Assembly: GCF_900167945.1 (NCBI RefSeq)
Contig: NZ_FUZA01000003.1
Span: forward strand, 310,001 to 374,000
Length of the DNA stretch: 64,000 nucleotides
DNA from: Dyadobacter psychrophilus
GTDB lineage: Bacteria; Bacteroidota; Bacteroidia; Cytophagales; Spirosomataceae
Direction: 5' to 3'
Below are positions 1 through 8,404 of the stretch, one piece after another. How positions within the stretch are numbered: the stretch's first letter is position 1; each line of letters starts with the position of its first letter. The translations under genes were made by a program, and so were the position numbers. The notes beneath the pieces are model-generated. The model was given only the letters and a program-made list of their open reading frames with translations, ran no database searches and was not told the DNA's origin.

Positions 1-1065
1 AGAGTGCTCGATTTTAAAAACCGGAAAAGCGACTACGGCAGTTATATCTACGACGGCAAGCTCAATTTCTACGATTTTGCAATTGGAGAAAAAGCACCTG
101 TGCGCGCAAATCGGTATGTACATTATGTGTACTCGCGCGATTTTGAAACCAAGGCTATTAAAATGTATATCAACGGTCAGTCCAAACTGGAATTCAAAGA
201 TCCCGGAACGGAGGGAATGCTGGATACCGACCAGGTGCTAAATTTTTTCCAGGACGACCTGATCGCGAATCATGAATCCAGTGCCGGTTCCATTGTGCTG
301 ATCCGTGTTTATGACCGCGTTATGACGCCTGTGTTTGTCAGAAGAAGTTACCAGACTATCAGCAGGGCTCCCAAAGCGCCCATTGCCGAGAAGGAAGAAG
401 AGGAATCGGAGGAAAAGCCTGCGCCAAAAGAGACAGCCAAAAGAAACACGAATCTCGCAATCGTTACCGGACGAGTTTATGACGGCAAAAATTTGAAGCC
501 GGTCAATGATGCCGATGTGACCGTTCGGAAGTCCAGCACAGACTCTCTGGTGGCGTCCACAAAAACGGTGAACGGGATTTATAATTTTGAACTTCGCCCG
601 CATGAAACTTATCGCATATCGGCGCAAGCGGATGGATTTCAGCCTAAAAGCGTGTCTGTAAAAGTTTCAAACCGTTTTGAGGAAGTGAAGTCGCTGATCA
701 GCCTTTCTGAGTCGACTTATGACGCGCCGTTATCGACCTTGTATTTTACGCAAAGCACGGATGTGCTGGAAGATGATGCATTGAGGGGGCTTGATTCCCT
801 TGTTTCCTATTTTCAGAAGAAAGAAAACCTGCGAATTATTCTGAAAGGCCACACAGACAACACGGGGGATTTTGCTAAAAACCTTGAACTTTCGAACAAG
901 CGTGTGGAGACGGTGAAAGGTTATTTATTGGGAAAAGGAATTACTGCAGACCGCATAGCGGGTTCGGGATATGGATCTGCGCAGCCTAGCCGCATGAATC
1001 AGTCGGAAGCATTGAAACGTTCTAACCGTCGCGTGGAAATTTGGGCTGAGCCCATAAAAAGATAA
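1..1065 (+). CDS. OmpA-family envelope protein, C-terminal part (5' end outside window)
   Basis: The reading frame is open from the first base, so the gene starts upstream and only the last ~354 codons are here. The visible part begins with what looks like a LamG/concanavalin-type beta-sandwich, followed by an acidic Lys/Glu/Pro linker (about residues 122-148), a carboxypeptidase-regulatory-like domain (about 155-235), and an OmpA C-terminal peptidoglycan-binding domain with GHTDNTG and NRRVEIW motifs. OmpA_C domains bind diaminopimelate in the wall, so an anchoring role at the outer membrane or periplasm is inferred. A hairpin terminator overlaps the stop codon. The GTG at position 4 is an artefact of the window edge. 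Confidence 0.85.
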   Translation, partial: RVLDFKNRKSDYGSYIYDGKLNFYDFAIGEKAPVRANRYVHYVYSRDFETKAIKMYINGQSKLEFKDPGTEGMLDTDQVLNFFQDDLIANHESSAGSIVLIRVYDRVMTPVFVRRSYQTISRAPKAPIAEKEEEESEEKPAPKETAKRNTNLAIVTGRVYDGKNLKPVNDADVTVRKSSTDSLVASTKTVNGIYNFELRPHETYRISAQADGFQPKSVSVKVSNRFEEVKSLISLSESTYDAPLSTLYFTQSTDVLEDDALRGLDSLVSYFQKKENLRIILKGHTDNTGDFAKNLELSNKRVETVKGYLLGKGITADRIAGSGYGSAQPSRMNQSEALKRSNRRVEIWAEPIKR

Positions 1066-1090
1066 AGCCATCTCACTGAGACGGCTTTAT
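1064..1090 (+). terminator. Rho-independent terminator of the OmpA-family gene
   Basis: An 11-bp stem (AAAGCCATCTC / GAGACGGCTTT, one mismatch) with a 3-base loop starts inside the stop codon and ends in a short T-containing tail. Confidence 0.6.
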
Positions 1091-1668
1091 ACTGACTATT
1101 CCTAAACCCTTAACCTTTTCTTATCTTTTATATCTTTTGCAATTGATTCCGGTGTGCTAACCGAATAAACTGTATCAATGCAAGCGTATCTGAATCTCTT
1201 TTTATATAAAGTAACAATGTTTTGAATAATACTCCAATTTCCATACTAACAATTCGGAAACATTTGGCCTATATACGAAGCAAATTGTATTTCAGATTTG
1301 CTGTCAAACATTGCTTATTTTACTCATTTCGCATTTCGAACTGCTTTCGTCTTATTAACTTGTGACTGAGCGGCTAACGAAACTGCTTAAACTTTTACAA
1401 AGGTAAAAACATTAATATTATTTCCTTTGATTTATTCTATTTTTATTTCGGAGAACCGTGATACAAAGGTCCACATTAATTTTGATATTACAAGCATCCT
1501 GAAAATCAGGCAACAAAATTATATTTGGAACTAATGCTGGTTTTGAGCATCTTTTTTATTACAATATACCACATTTATAAATTTTTATTTATTAATCTTT
1601 TGATAAAAGCTCAATTTACAGAATAAATAGAATTCTTGAAATATTTATATTTTCTTTAAATAGTACAA
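1091..1668. other. AT-rich intergenic gap, no gene seen
   Basis: About 580 bases between two converging genes, rich in A/T with no open frame of note on either strand. I see only a small hairpin (CCTGA-AAA-TCAGG near 1498-1510) and scattered TAnnTTTG-like words without matching -33 elements. No tRNA-like cloverleaf, repeat array or pseudogene remnant was recognised. Confidence 0.5.
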
Positions 1669-2229
1669 TCATTGGTTATAATTATTCATTGTTGATTGTA
1701 TTCCCAAAGTACAAAACGAAAGCACCATATCGCCGGCATTGTCCAAAAATATAGGCAGTTCTTTCATTTCTTCATTGGAAAAAGGTTTTAGAACATAATC
1801 TACTTGCCTTCCACGCGGAAAATTATTTCCTATTCCAAACCGCAAACGTGGATAATTGGTCGATGCAAGCAGTTCTTCAATATTTTTCAGTCCATTGTGT
1901 CCTCCATGACTTCCTTTTGGTTTGATCCGCAAGGTTCCAAACGGAAGTTGCAGCTCATCCAGTATCACCAGCAAATTTTCCTCCTGAATTTTGTACTGGT
2001 CCATATAGTAGCGGATTGCCTTGCCACTTAGATTCATGAACGTAGTTGGTTTTATAAAATAAATATGCCTGCCTTTGTGTTTCCACTCCGCAACAAAAGC
2101 CAGCTTCTCGAAAGAAAATTTAAAATCATGCTGCGCTGCCAGCCTGTCCAGCACCATAAATCCAACGTTATGCCTGGTGAATGCGTACTCCGGACCTATA
2201 TTTCCCAGCCCGGCAATCAGATATTTCAT
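1669..2229 (-). CDS. pth: peptidyl-tRNA hydrolase
   Basis: Cytosolic enzyme that cleaves the ester bond of peptidyl-tRNA dropped from stalled ribosomes, recycling tRNA. The 186-residue length fits the family. Asn10 (GLGN), catalytic His20 (TRHNVGF), the FMNLSGK segment (Asn66), Asp91 (ILDELQLPFG) and the GGHNGL loop are all present and match the known active-site set. The ATG start gives the canonical MKYLIAGLGN opening. It lies divergent from pyrR with a 63-bp gap. GLGNIG in place of the more familiar GLGNPG is, as far as I know, ordinary in this phylum. Confidence 0.95.
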   Translation of the reverse strand: MKYLIAGLGNIGPEYAFTRHNVGFMVLDRLAAQHDFKFSFEKLAFVAEWKHKGRHIYFIKPTTFMNLSGKAIRYYMDQYKIQEENLLVILDELQLPFGTLRIKPKGSHGGHNGLKNIEELLASTNYPRLRFGIGNNFPRGRQVDYVLKPFSNEEMKELPIFLDNAGDMVLSFCTLGIQSTMNNYNQ

Positions 2230-2292
2230 TTGTCAAAAGTTTTTGATTTCATCTTTGAGCACTTAATTTAGGCTAAAATTCAGGGAATTTAC

Positions 2293-2835
2293 ATGATACC
2301 CCAAAAACGATTAATACTTAGCAGCCCTTTACTGGAGATCATGACCAGCCGGTTGTGCCAGGAACTGATTGAGAATCACCAGGACTTTTCCAATTCTGTG
2401 GTGATGGGACTGCAACCGCGGGGAATATATTTTGCCGAGCGCATCATCGCCGAGCTTAGAGAGCGCACGGGAAAAGACATTCCGCTGGGTTACCTGGATG
2501 CTACTTTCTACCGGGACGATTTCCGCAGAAGGGAATCTCCGCTTTTGCCGAATAAAACAAACGTGCCTTTTTTAATCGAGGGAAAAAGAGTGATCCTCAT
2601 CGATGACGTCCTATCGACCGGTCGCATGGTAAGGGCCGCCCTGGATGCCATGACTGCCTTTGGAAGGCCTAAAACCGTTGAGCTAATGGTGCTGATCGAC
2701 CGACGCTACAACCGCGAAATCCCTATTGACCCGGATTATGTTGGCATGCAGGTTAGCACTGTGGAAAGTCAGCGCGTGCAGGTTGAATGGAAGGAACAAG
2801 GATTCGAAGCGGACCGCATCTGGATGGTGGATTAA
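2293..2835 (+). CDS. pyrR: PyrR: pyrimidine regulator / uracil phosphoribosyltransferase
   Basis: Type I phosphoribosyltransferase fold of 180 residues. The PRPP-binding motif VILIDDVLSTGR (about residues 100-111) and the GLQPRGIYFAERI segment are typical of PyrR. The family converts uracil and PRPP to UMP and, in many Firmicutes, binds pyr mRNA to attenuate transcription. Whether it still regulates RNA here is not visible: no attenuator-like leader was seen in the window and no other pyr gene is adjacent. It is divergent from pth and converges on the secreted protein at 2845 with a 9-bp gap. Confidence 0.9.
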   Translation: MIPQKRLILSSPLLEIMTSRLCQELIENHQDFSNSVVMGLQPRGIYFAERIIAELRERTGKDIPLGYLDATFYRDDFRRRESPLLPNKTNVPFLIEGKRVILIDDVLSTGRMVRAALDAMTAFGRPKTVELMVLIDRRYNREIPIDPDYVGMQVSTVESQRVQVEWKEQGFEADRIWMVD

Positions 2836-2844
2836 AGCCGCATA

Positions 2845-4395
2845 TCAGCGTGGACGTGACGCCTCTTCTTTTGTTGCTTTACCGATATCTTCTGTCTTGT
2901 AAGTAAGCTTATTAATGTAAAAAACTTCCCGGCCCTGCCCTATTGACGAGGTGCCGATGCGTTGCATGCCATAAGCAAGAAAATATTGTCCGTACCACGG
3001 GGAAAGATAGCCATCCTCATTGTTAAGCACTTTTTCTTTCTCTGATTTGGCCGTAATCTTAAATTTTTCGCTCTCTACAACCACCTTATTGCGGCTGATC
3101 ACCTCCGTATGGATTTCACCTTCCTGGGGATATGCCAGCACAAAATAATCGTCCACTTGCGTGATCTGCACCATTTCCTGCAAGTCGTAGCTTGTCAGGT
3201 CTTTGATGGTAATGGTGTTATCCCACATAAACTTTCCATTTCTGTCGAACCCGCAAACAATGGCGTGTGTATAGCGATAACCCTCGAGAGAGCGTGAGAT
3301 ATAAGGTCTTGAAATGCCCCCGGTAATGATCGGGCTCGTGGATCTTTGATTGGGATAATAAACTTCCGCAACGAGCACAATTTCGTTCTCCGTCTGGATC
3401 AGCTCGTGAACCAGCAACCTGTAACGAAACTTGTTTTCTTTGCCCATACTTTTCCGATTGGCAATGCGCTCCATCATGCGTGCGCGGCGCTTTGGTTTCA
3501 TATAATTGAAAAAATTCTGCAATTCAGAAAATTCGATAAACTGCGGCTCCCCAGGCTCATCATGCTCCACATGCGTCACGTATAAACCCTGGGAATATTG
3601 AGTGCAGCCGACAGAATAATTGCCGATCAGGTAGGAATCATCCGGATTCAATGGCACAATCTGGCCGGAAATGAAGCTGTATCTTGGATCGCTTAATGTT
3701 GTTTTCTTCAAAAGTTTGCCTTCGTAATTATACGTTTTGATCTCAAAAACGCAGTTTTTCTTACGATAAGCATAGGTTATAACATTGATATAGCCGTCAA
3801 TTTCATTGATATCAACGTTATTTAGTTCTGTGTTTTTCTCAAATAACCCTGGCAGAACACGCGTTGTGTGATCAAAAAAAGAATGTACGATCACAACAGG
3901 CCGGGACCTGTAATAACCGGATACCAATGCCTTGCTGCCGATCACTTTGAACTGCTGCACATCCACACCCGACAACAAATTCCCTTTGTAGGTGTCTATG
4001 GAACCATCGTTATAATTAAGCTGCATGAAGAGAAAACGATCTGTATCCGGCTCAGCGAAAAGCCAATAACCGCTTTCTTCACCTTTATATGCCATCACCG
4101 GAATGTAACGGAAATCCAGTTTGTAAGCAGTCCGCCAGATCACTTTTAATGTTGTGTCATACTTAACAAACTGCCATTGCTCATTCCTAGTATTTGACCA
4201 CTCATTGCCCCTGATAACGGATAACAAACCTTGTTCGCCCAAACTAAAAACCTCGAATTGCTCTGTAGAAGTAGGACTGGCGGGTATTTCCAGACGATCG
4301 GACTGTTGCAACTGGGCGAAGGCACCGGCAACAGGAAGTATGCACAAAAAGAGCATGCAAAAAATCCTGGGCCAATGCAAAGAATGGTTATTCAT
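2845..4395 (-). CDS. secreted protein of unknown function
   Basis: A 516-residue protein with a clear N-terminal signal peptide (hydrophobic MLFLCILPVAGAFAQ ending in an Ala-x-Ala type site). The remainder is rich in Tyr, aromatic and beta-prone segments, without any motif I recognise. A longer reading from a TTG at 4428 is possible, but the ATG at 4395 places the signal peptide correctly and follows a GGAAG ribosome-binding sequence, so I chose it. The gene stands alone between pyrR (convergent) and argS (divergent). Location is probably periplasmic or outer membrane. I cannot assign a function. Confidence 0.7.
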   Translation of the reverse strand: MNNHSLHWPRIFCMLFLCILPVAGAFAQLQQSDRLEIPASPTSTEQFEVFSLGEQGLLSVIRGNEWSNTRNEQWQFVKYDTTLKVIWRTAYKLDFRYIPVMAYKGEESGYWLFAEPDTDRFLFMQLNYNDGSIDTYKGNLLSGVDVQQFKVIGSKALVSGYYRSRPVVIVHSFFDHTTRVLPGLFEKNTELNNVDINEIDGYINVITYAYRKKNCVFEIKTYNYEGKLLKKTTLSDPRYSFISGQIVPLNPDDSYLIGNYSVGCTQYSQGLYVTHVEHDEPGEPQFIEFSELQNFFNYMKPKRRARMMERIANRKSMGKENKFRYRLLVHELIQTENEIVLVAEVYYPNQRSTSPIITGGISRPYISRSLEGYRYTHAIVCGFDRNGKFMWDNTITIKDLTSYDLQEMVQITQVDDYFVLAYPQEGEIHTEVISRNKVVVESEKFKITAKSEKEKVLNNEDGYLSPWYGQYFLAYGMQRIGTSSIGQGREVFYINKLTYKTEDIGKATKEEASRPR

Positions 4396-4557
4396 AACTT
4401 CTTCCTTCAGGGGTGTAACTCTCTTCAATATTTACCCTAATTTTGCATCAAAAAGGACAACATTGCTATTAATATTATAAATTATTTTAATCAAATAAAA
4501 ACTTAGGGAAATGTCATTCGGATTTTGAAGAAGCACTTCCATTTTACCCCATCATTC

Positions 4558-6336
4558 ATGACGATTGAAGCAATTCTGAAGGACGATATTCAAAAAGCAA
4601 TCCAGAAGCATTTTGATGTAACTGTTGAAGACATCATTTTACAACCGACAAAAAAGGAATTTGAAGGATTTTACACTTTTGTTACTTTTCCGCTTACCAA
4701 ATTCATCCGTAAATCACCTGTGGAAATCGGGCAGATTATAGGAAATGAGCTTGCAGAGCACTCTTCTGTGGCAGAAAAGTATAATGTTGTGCAGGGCTTT
4801 CTGAACATAAGCCTGAAAGACACCACGTGGCTGGAATTGTTTTCGAATGTGTTTAATGATCAGAATTTCGGGAGTTTTCCTTCAAACGGGCAATCGGTAA
4901 TGGTGGAATTTTCTTCACCAAACACCAATAAACCACTCCATCTGGGGCATTTGAGGAATAATTTCCTTGGTGAATCCCTTGCCAAAATACTGAAAGCCAG
5001 CGGTTTTAACGTTGTAAAAACGTGTCTGGTAAATGATCGCGGAATCCATATCTGCAAGTCCATGCTGGCTTACCGCGAGCTTGGAAATGGTGAAACGCCG
5101 GAATCGAGCGGCATGAAAGGCGACCATCTGGCCGGGAAATATTATGTGCTCTTTGATAAGGAATATAAAACGCAGATTAAGGAGCTCGTTGAGCAGGGAA
5201 TGCCGGAGGAAGAAGCGACAAAAAAAGCCCCGTGGATCCTGGAAGCACAGAAATTGCTTTTGCTTTGGGAAAATAGTGATCCCGAAACCGTCGCATTATG
5301 GCATAAGATGAACGGGTGGGTTTACGATGGTTTCCGCCAGACTTACGATAAGATCGGTGTTGGATTTGATAAAACGTATTATGAATCAAACACATATCTT
5401 TTAGGAAAAGACATTATTGAAGAAGGTTTACAAAATAATATCTTCTATAAAAAACCAGACAATTCGGTCTGGATCGACCTCACCGAGGAAGGACTGGACG
5501 AAAAGCTGGTTTTGCGAGGCGACGGGACTTCTGTTTATATCACGCAGGATCTGGGAACAACTGAACTGAAATACAGCGACTTTCATAATAATCGCTATTT
5601 ATGGGTGGTAGGAAACGAGCAGGATTATCATTTCAAAGTCCTTTTCGCCATTCTGAGAAAACTTGGCCGACCATATGCCGACGGCTGTTATCACATTAGT
5701 TACGGAATGGTGGATCTGCCTTCCGGAAAAATGAAGTCGCGTGAAGGAACTGTAGTGGATGCAGACGACCTAGTGGATCAAATGATCCAGACGGCAGCGG
5801 ACAGAACGCAGGAACTAGGGAAAATTGATGATTTTGACAGTGCAGAAGCCAAACAGCTTTATAATCAGCTCGCGTTGGGTGCTTTGAAATATTTTCTTTT
5901 AAAGGTTGACCCTAAAAAAAGAATGCTTTTCAATCCAGAGGAATCTATTGATTTTCAGGGGCATACAGGACCATTCATTCAATATACATACGCACGAATC
6001 CGTTCTATTATAAGAAAAGCGGAACAGTCACGCATCCAACCGGTGATTCCACCCGTAAGCTATATATTACATCCGGCGGAAAAGGAGCTGATCTTCGCAT
6101 TATCGCAATATCCGGTTCGCGTGCAGGCAGCTGCAAATGAGTTTGCTCCATCGGTGATTTCGCTGTATGCGTTTGAGTTGGCAAAGGTCTATAATCAGTT
6201 CTATGCGGAGGTCTCTATTTTCTCCGATCCTAACCCGGATTCAGTCAAATTCAGAGTTGCATTATCAGGTGCAGTTTCTGAAACGATTCAGAAGGCTTTG
6301 GGGTTACTAGGGATAGAAGTTCCAGAGCGAATGTAG
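4558..6336 (+). CDS. argS: arginine--tRNA ligase
   Basis: Class I aminoacyl-tRNA synthetase charging tRNA-Arg, 592 residues. The N-terminal Arg-tRNA synthetase additional domain is followed by the HIGH-type motif in PNTNKPLHLGHLRNNF (HLGH), the KMSK counterpart in KMKSREGTVVD, and the C-terminal anticodon-binding DALR domain (from the VSYILHPAEKELIFALSQYP region onward). An upstream in-frame TTG at 4525 would add 11 residues, but ATG 4558 (MTIEAILKDD) matches the usual start of the additional domain. No clear terminator follows. Confidence 0.95.
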   Translation: MTIEAILKDDIQKAIQKHFDVTVEDIILQPTKKEFEGFYTFVTFPLTKFIRKSPVEIGQIIGNELAEHSSVAEKYNVVQGFLNISLKDTTWLELFSNVFNDQNFGSFPSNGQSVMVEFSSPNTNKPLHLGHLRNNFLGESLAKILKASGFNVVKTCLVNDRGIHICKSMLAYRELGNGETPESSGMKGDHLAGKYYVLFDKEYKTQIKELVEQGMPEEEATKKAPWILEAQKLLLLWENSDPETVALWHKMNGWVYDGFRQTYDKIGVGFDKTYYESNTYLLGKDIIEEGLQNNIFYKKPDNSVWIDLTEEGLDEKLVLRGDGTSVYITQDLGTTELKYSDFHNNRYLWVVGNEQDYHFKVLFAILRKLGRPYADGCYHISYGMVDLPSGKMKSREGTVVDADDLVDQMIQTAADRTQELGKIDDFDSAEAKQLYNQLALGALKYFLLKVDPKKRMLFNPEESIDFQGHTGPFIQYTYARIRSIIRKAEQSRIQPVIPPVSYILHPAEKELIFALSQYPVRVQAAANEFAPSVISLYAFELAKVYNQFYAEVSIFSDPNPDSVKFRVALSGAVSETIQKALGLLGIEVPERM

Positions 6337-6444
6337 CGAGGAAACCCGGTTAGGTAAGTTTAGAACTGGAAGTCAATCAAAATGAGTCTAATGTCACGTA
6401 TTTCACTTTAAATAACTATACTAACCAATAACCAGACTACAATT

Positions 6445-7029
6445 ATGAGCTTTTTGAAAACATTATTTATTATGATTACGAGTTTAATAAGCGGCCTTTT
6501 CGCTGACAAGTCAGAAGTGGCGAAGAAACCCGATTTTGATGTTGTTGCCAAGCAATCTCTTTATGATTTTAAAGTAAAGTCGTTGGTAGGAAACAAGACG
6601 GTTGATTTGAGCAAATACAAAGGCAAAAAAGTGGTGATCCTCAATGTTGCTTCCAAATGCGGTTATACCAAGCAATATGCAGATTGGGAAAAATTCAATA
6701 AAGAACATGGAGATAAAGTAGTGGTCTTAGGTTTTCCGGCAAACAATTTTGGCGGACAAGAGCCAGGTACGAGCGAAGAAATCGCAACATTCTGCTCGGC
6801 TACGTACGGTGTAACTTTTCCAATGTTCGAAAAAGTTTCCGTTTTGGGAGAAGACCAGGCACCGATTTACAAATGGCTTACTACTAAAGACTTGAACGGC
6901 TGGAACGACAAAGTACCAACCTGGAATTTTTGCAAATATGTTGTAAATGAAAAAGGTGAATTAACTAATTTCTTTGCCTCAAAAATATTACCAACCGACC
7001 CTGAATTTTTGACTGCGGTTGGCATTTAA
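6445..7029 (+). CDS. glutathione peroxidase family protein
   Basis: Thiol peroxidase of the glutathione peroxidase fold, 194 residues. An N-terminal hydrophobic stretch (about residues 5-20) suggests export or membrane tethering. The catalytic set is present: Cys72 in NVASKCGYT, Gln105 in GFPANNFGGQEPG and Trp160 in WNFCKY. Position 163 in WNFxK is Cys rather than the commoner Thr. Bacterial members usually use thioredoxin rather than glutathione, so lipid or hydrogen peroxide detoxification at the envelope is inferred. A strong hairpin terminator follows directly. Confidence 0.9.
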   Translation: MSFLKTLFIMITSLISGLFADKSEVAKKPDFDVVAKQSLYDFKVKSLVGNKTVDLSKYKGKKVVILNVASKCGYTKQYADWEKFNKEHGDKVVVLGFPANNFGGQEPGTSEEIATFCSATYGVTFPMFEKVSVLGEDQAPIYKWLTTKDLNGWNDKVPTWNFCKYVVNEKGELTNFFASKILPTDPEFLTAVGI

Positions 7030-7044
7030 GAAAAGCTTTTTAAC

Positions 7045-7078
7045 TTTCAGGCTGCAATGTTGCAGCCTGAAAAATTTT
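7045..7078 (+). terminator. Rho-independent terminator after the peroxidase gene
   Basis: A perfect 13-bp inverted repeat (TTTCAGGCTGCAA / TTGCAGCCTGAAA) separated by two bases is followed by A then TTTT. It also contains an ATG (7057) in frame with the next gene, which makes that ATG an unlikely start. Confidence 0.85.
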
Positions 7079-7101
7079 CCATCATATACACATCACTAAG
7101 C

Positions 7102-7479
7102 ATGAAAGACATTACCGAAGCAAAGCGCTACATCTCCAACGCGAAAGAAATTTTAAGAGAAAAAGCAATTAAAGAAGACGGCTACTATAAAGACCGCAAG
7201 TATGTAAAAATGGCTGGTCACACTGCTTATTCCGGTGTTTTAGTTGCGCTTGATAGTATTTTAGGCGATAAAAAGAAAAGGACTAGAAATAGCGTAGAAT
7301 GGTACCAGAAAGAACTGTCCGTTCTTGACAAAAAGATTTTGTCAGATTTTTTGGCAGCATATGATATTTTGCATTTGTCAATGAGCTATGATGGCGTTTT
7401 AAGGGCTGAAATTTCCAAGGCCGGATTAGACGTCGCAGAAAAAATAATAAACTGGGCGGAGCAAAGATCGCAAGCCTAA
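7102..7479 (+). CDS. DUF5618 family protein
   Basis: A small, mostly helical protein of 125 residues with a DGYYKDRKYVKMAGHTAYSG segment characteristic, as I remember it, of DUF5618, a family common in Bacteroidota. The all-helical layout recalls HEPN-like bundles, but I see no clear catalytic RxxxxH motif. I start it at ATG 7102 because the longer frame starts inside the preceding terminator. It is followed after 25 bp by menA on the same strand, so they may share a transcript. Function is unknown. Confidence 0.7.
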   Translation: MKDITEAKRYISNAKEILREKAIKEDGYYKDRKYVKMAGHTAYSGVLVALDSILGDKKKRTRNSVEWYQKELSVLDKKILSDFLAAYDILHLSMSYDGVLRAEISKAGLDVAEKIINWAEQRSQA

Positions 7480-7504
7480 CATTACCCGACTCTAATATAA
7501 TTCA

Positions 7505-8398
7505 ATGAATCCCTGGATTGAAGCAGCTCGCCCCCGAACATTGCCCCTTGCACTTTCATGTATATTAATGGGTTGTTTTTTGGCGGCTGCGAGCGGAACA
7601 TTCAGCTGGCCGGTGGCAGGGTTGAGCGTGTTAACGACTATTTTACTACAAGTCCTATCCAATTTTGCCAATGATTACGGCGATGCGGTCAACGGAAAAG
7701 ACACCGAATTGCGCGAAGGACCGCGCAGAGCCGTTCATTCCGGCCATATTCAGGCTGCTACAATGTTGAAGGCAATTATTCTGTTTTCGGTTTTAGCGCT
7801 GATTTCCGGGATTTCACTTTTGATCATCGCCTTGAAGGGCGCTCCCACTAACGTTTTCTGGGTTTTTCTTGGCGTAGGCATTGCATGCATTATTGCTGCG
7901 ATCACTTACACCGCCGGGAAACGGCCTTATGGTTATGTCGGCCTGGGCGATCTGTCGGTTTTGATATTTTTTGGATGGGTTGGTGTGCTCGGAAGCAGTT
8001 ATCTTCACACGCATGTCTGGGATTGGGGCCTGCTCCTACCCGCTACCAGTTGCGGACTTTTCGCTGTCGGGGTTTTGAACATTAACAATATCAGGGACAT
8101 TGAATCGGATAAAGCAACGGGAAAAAATTCGATCCCCGTGCGGCTTGGGCGTGAGAAAGCAATTGCTTATCACTGGACGATATTAATCGTTGGAATGTTA
8201 TGCGTTTCGGTTTATATCGCTGAGCACTTTTCGGGTTATACCAGCCTTATATTTCTCCTTAGCTTCCCGTTATTCATCAAAAATGGTTTGGCCATTTCTA
8301 GGTTAAAAAAAGCAAGCGAACTGGATCCGTACTTGAAACAAATGGCGCTTTCTACGCTGCTTTTTGTGATTTTATTCGGCATAGGAATTGTCCTATAA
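7505..8398 (+). CDS. menA: 1,4-dihydroxy-2-naphthoate polyprenyltransferase
   Basis: Integral membrane UbiA-superfamily prenyltransferase that attaches the polyprenyl tail to dihydroxynaphthoate in menaquinone synthesis. The 297-residue protein has about eight to nine hydrophobic helices. The first Asp-rich motif is NFANDYGDAVNGKD, and the second is in NNIRDIESDKATGKNSIPVRLG. The opening NPWIEAARPRTLPLAL is typical of MenA. No other men gene is in the window. The gene converges with the SGNH esterase at a 6-bp distance, with no visible terminator. Confidence 0.92.
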   Translation: MNPWIEAARPRTLPLALSCILMGCFLAAASGTFSWPVAGLSVLTTILLQVLSNFANDYGDAVNGKDTELREGPRRAVHSGHIQAATMLKAIILFSVLALISGISLLIIALKGAPTNVFWVFLGVGIACIIAAITYTAGKRPYGYVGLGDLSVLIFFGWVGVLGSSYLHTHVWDWGLLLPATSCGLFAVGVLNINNIRDIESDKATGKNSIPVRLGREKAIAYHWTILIVGMLCVSVYIAEHFSGYTSLIFLLSFPLFIKNGLAISRLKKASELDPYLKQMALSTLLFVILFGIGIVL

Positions 8399-8404
8399 GC
8401 CCGA

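Noticed and set aside
238..627. 129-residue open frame opposite the OmpA-family gene
   Set aside because: It lies wholly within a well-supported coding region and has no start context or recognisable domain, so it is a shadow frame.
1669..2229. Pth active-site change GLGNIG instead of GLGNPG
   Set aside because: Asn10, His20 and Asp91 are intact, and I recall the Ile variant as normal for Bacteroidota.
2230..2292. PyrR-binding attenuator in the pth-pyrR gap
   Set aside because: No hairpin pair or conserved anti-antiterminator sequence was found, and no pyr genes follow.
7057..7101. Longer start for the DUF5618 protein at ATG 7057
   Set aside because: That ATG lies inside the perfect terminator hairpin of the preceding gene, so 7102 is the better start.
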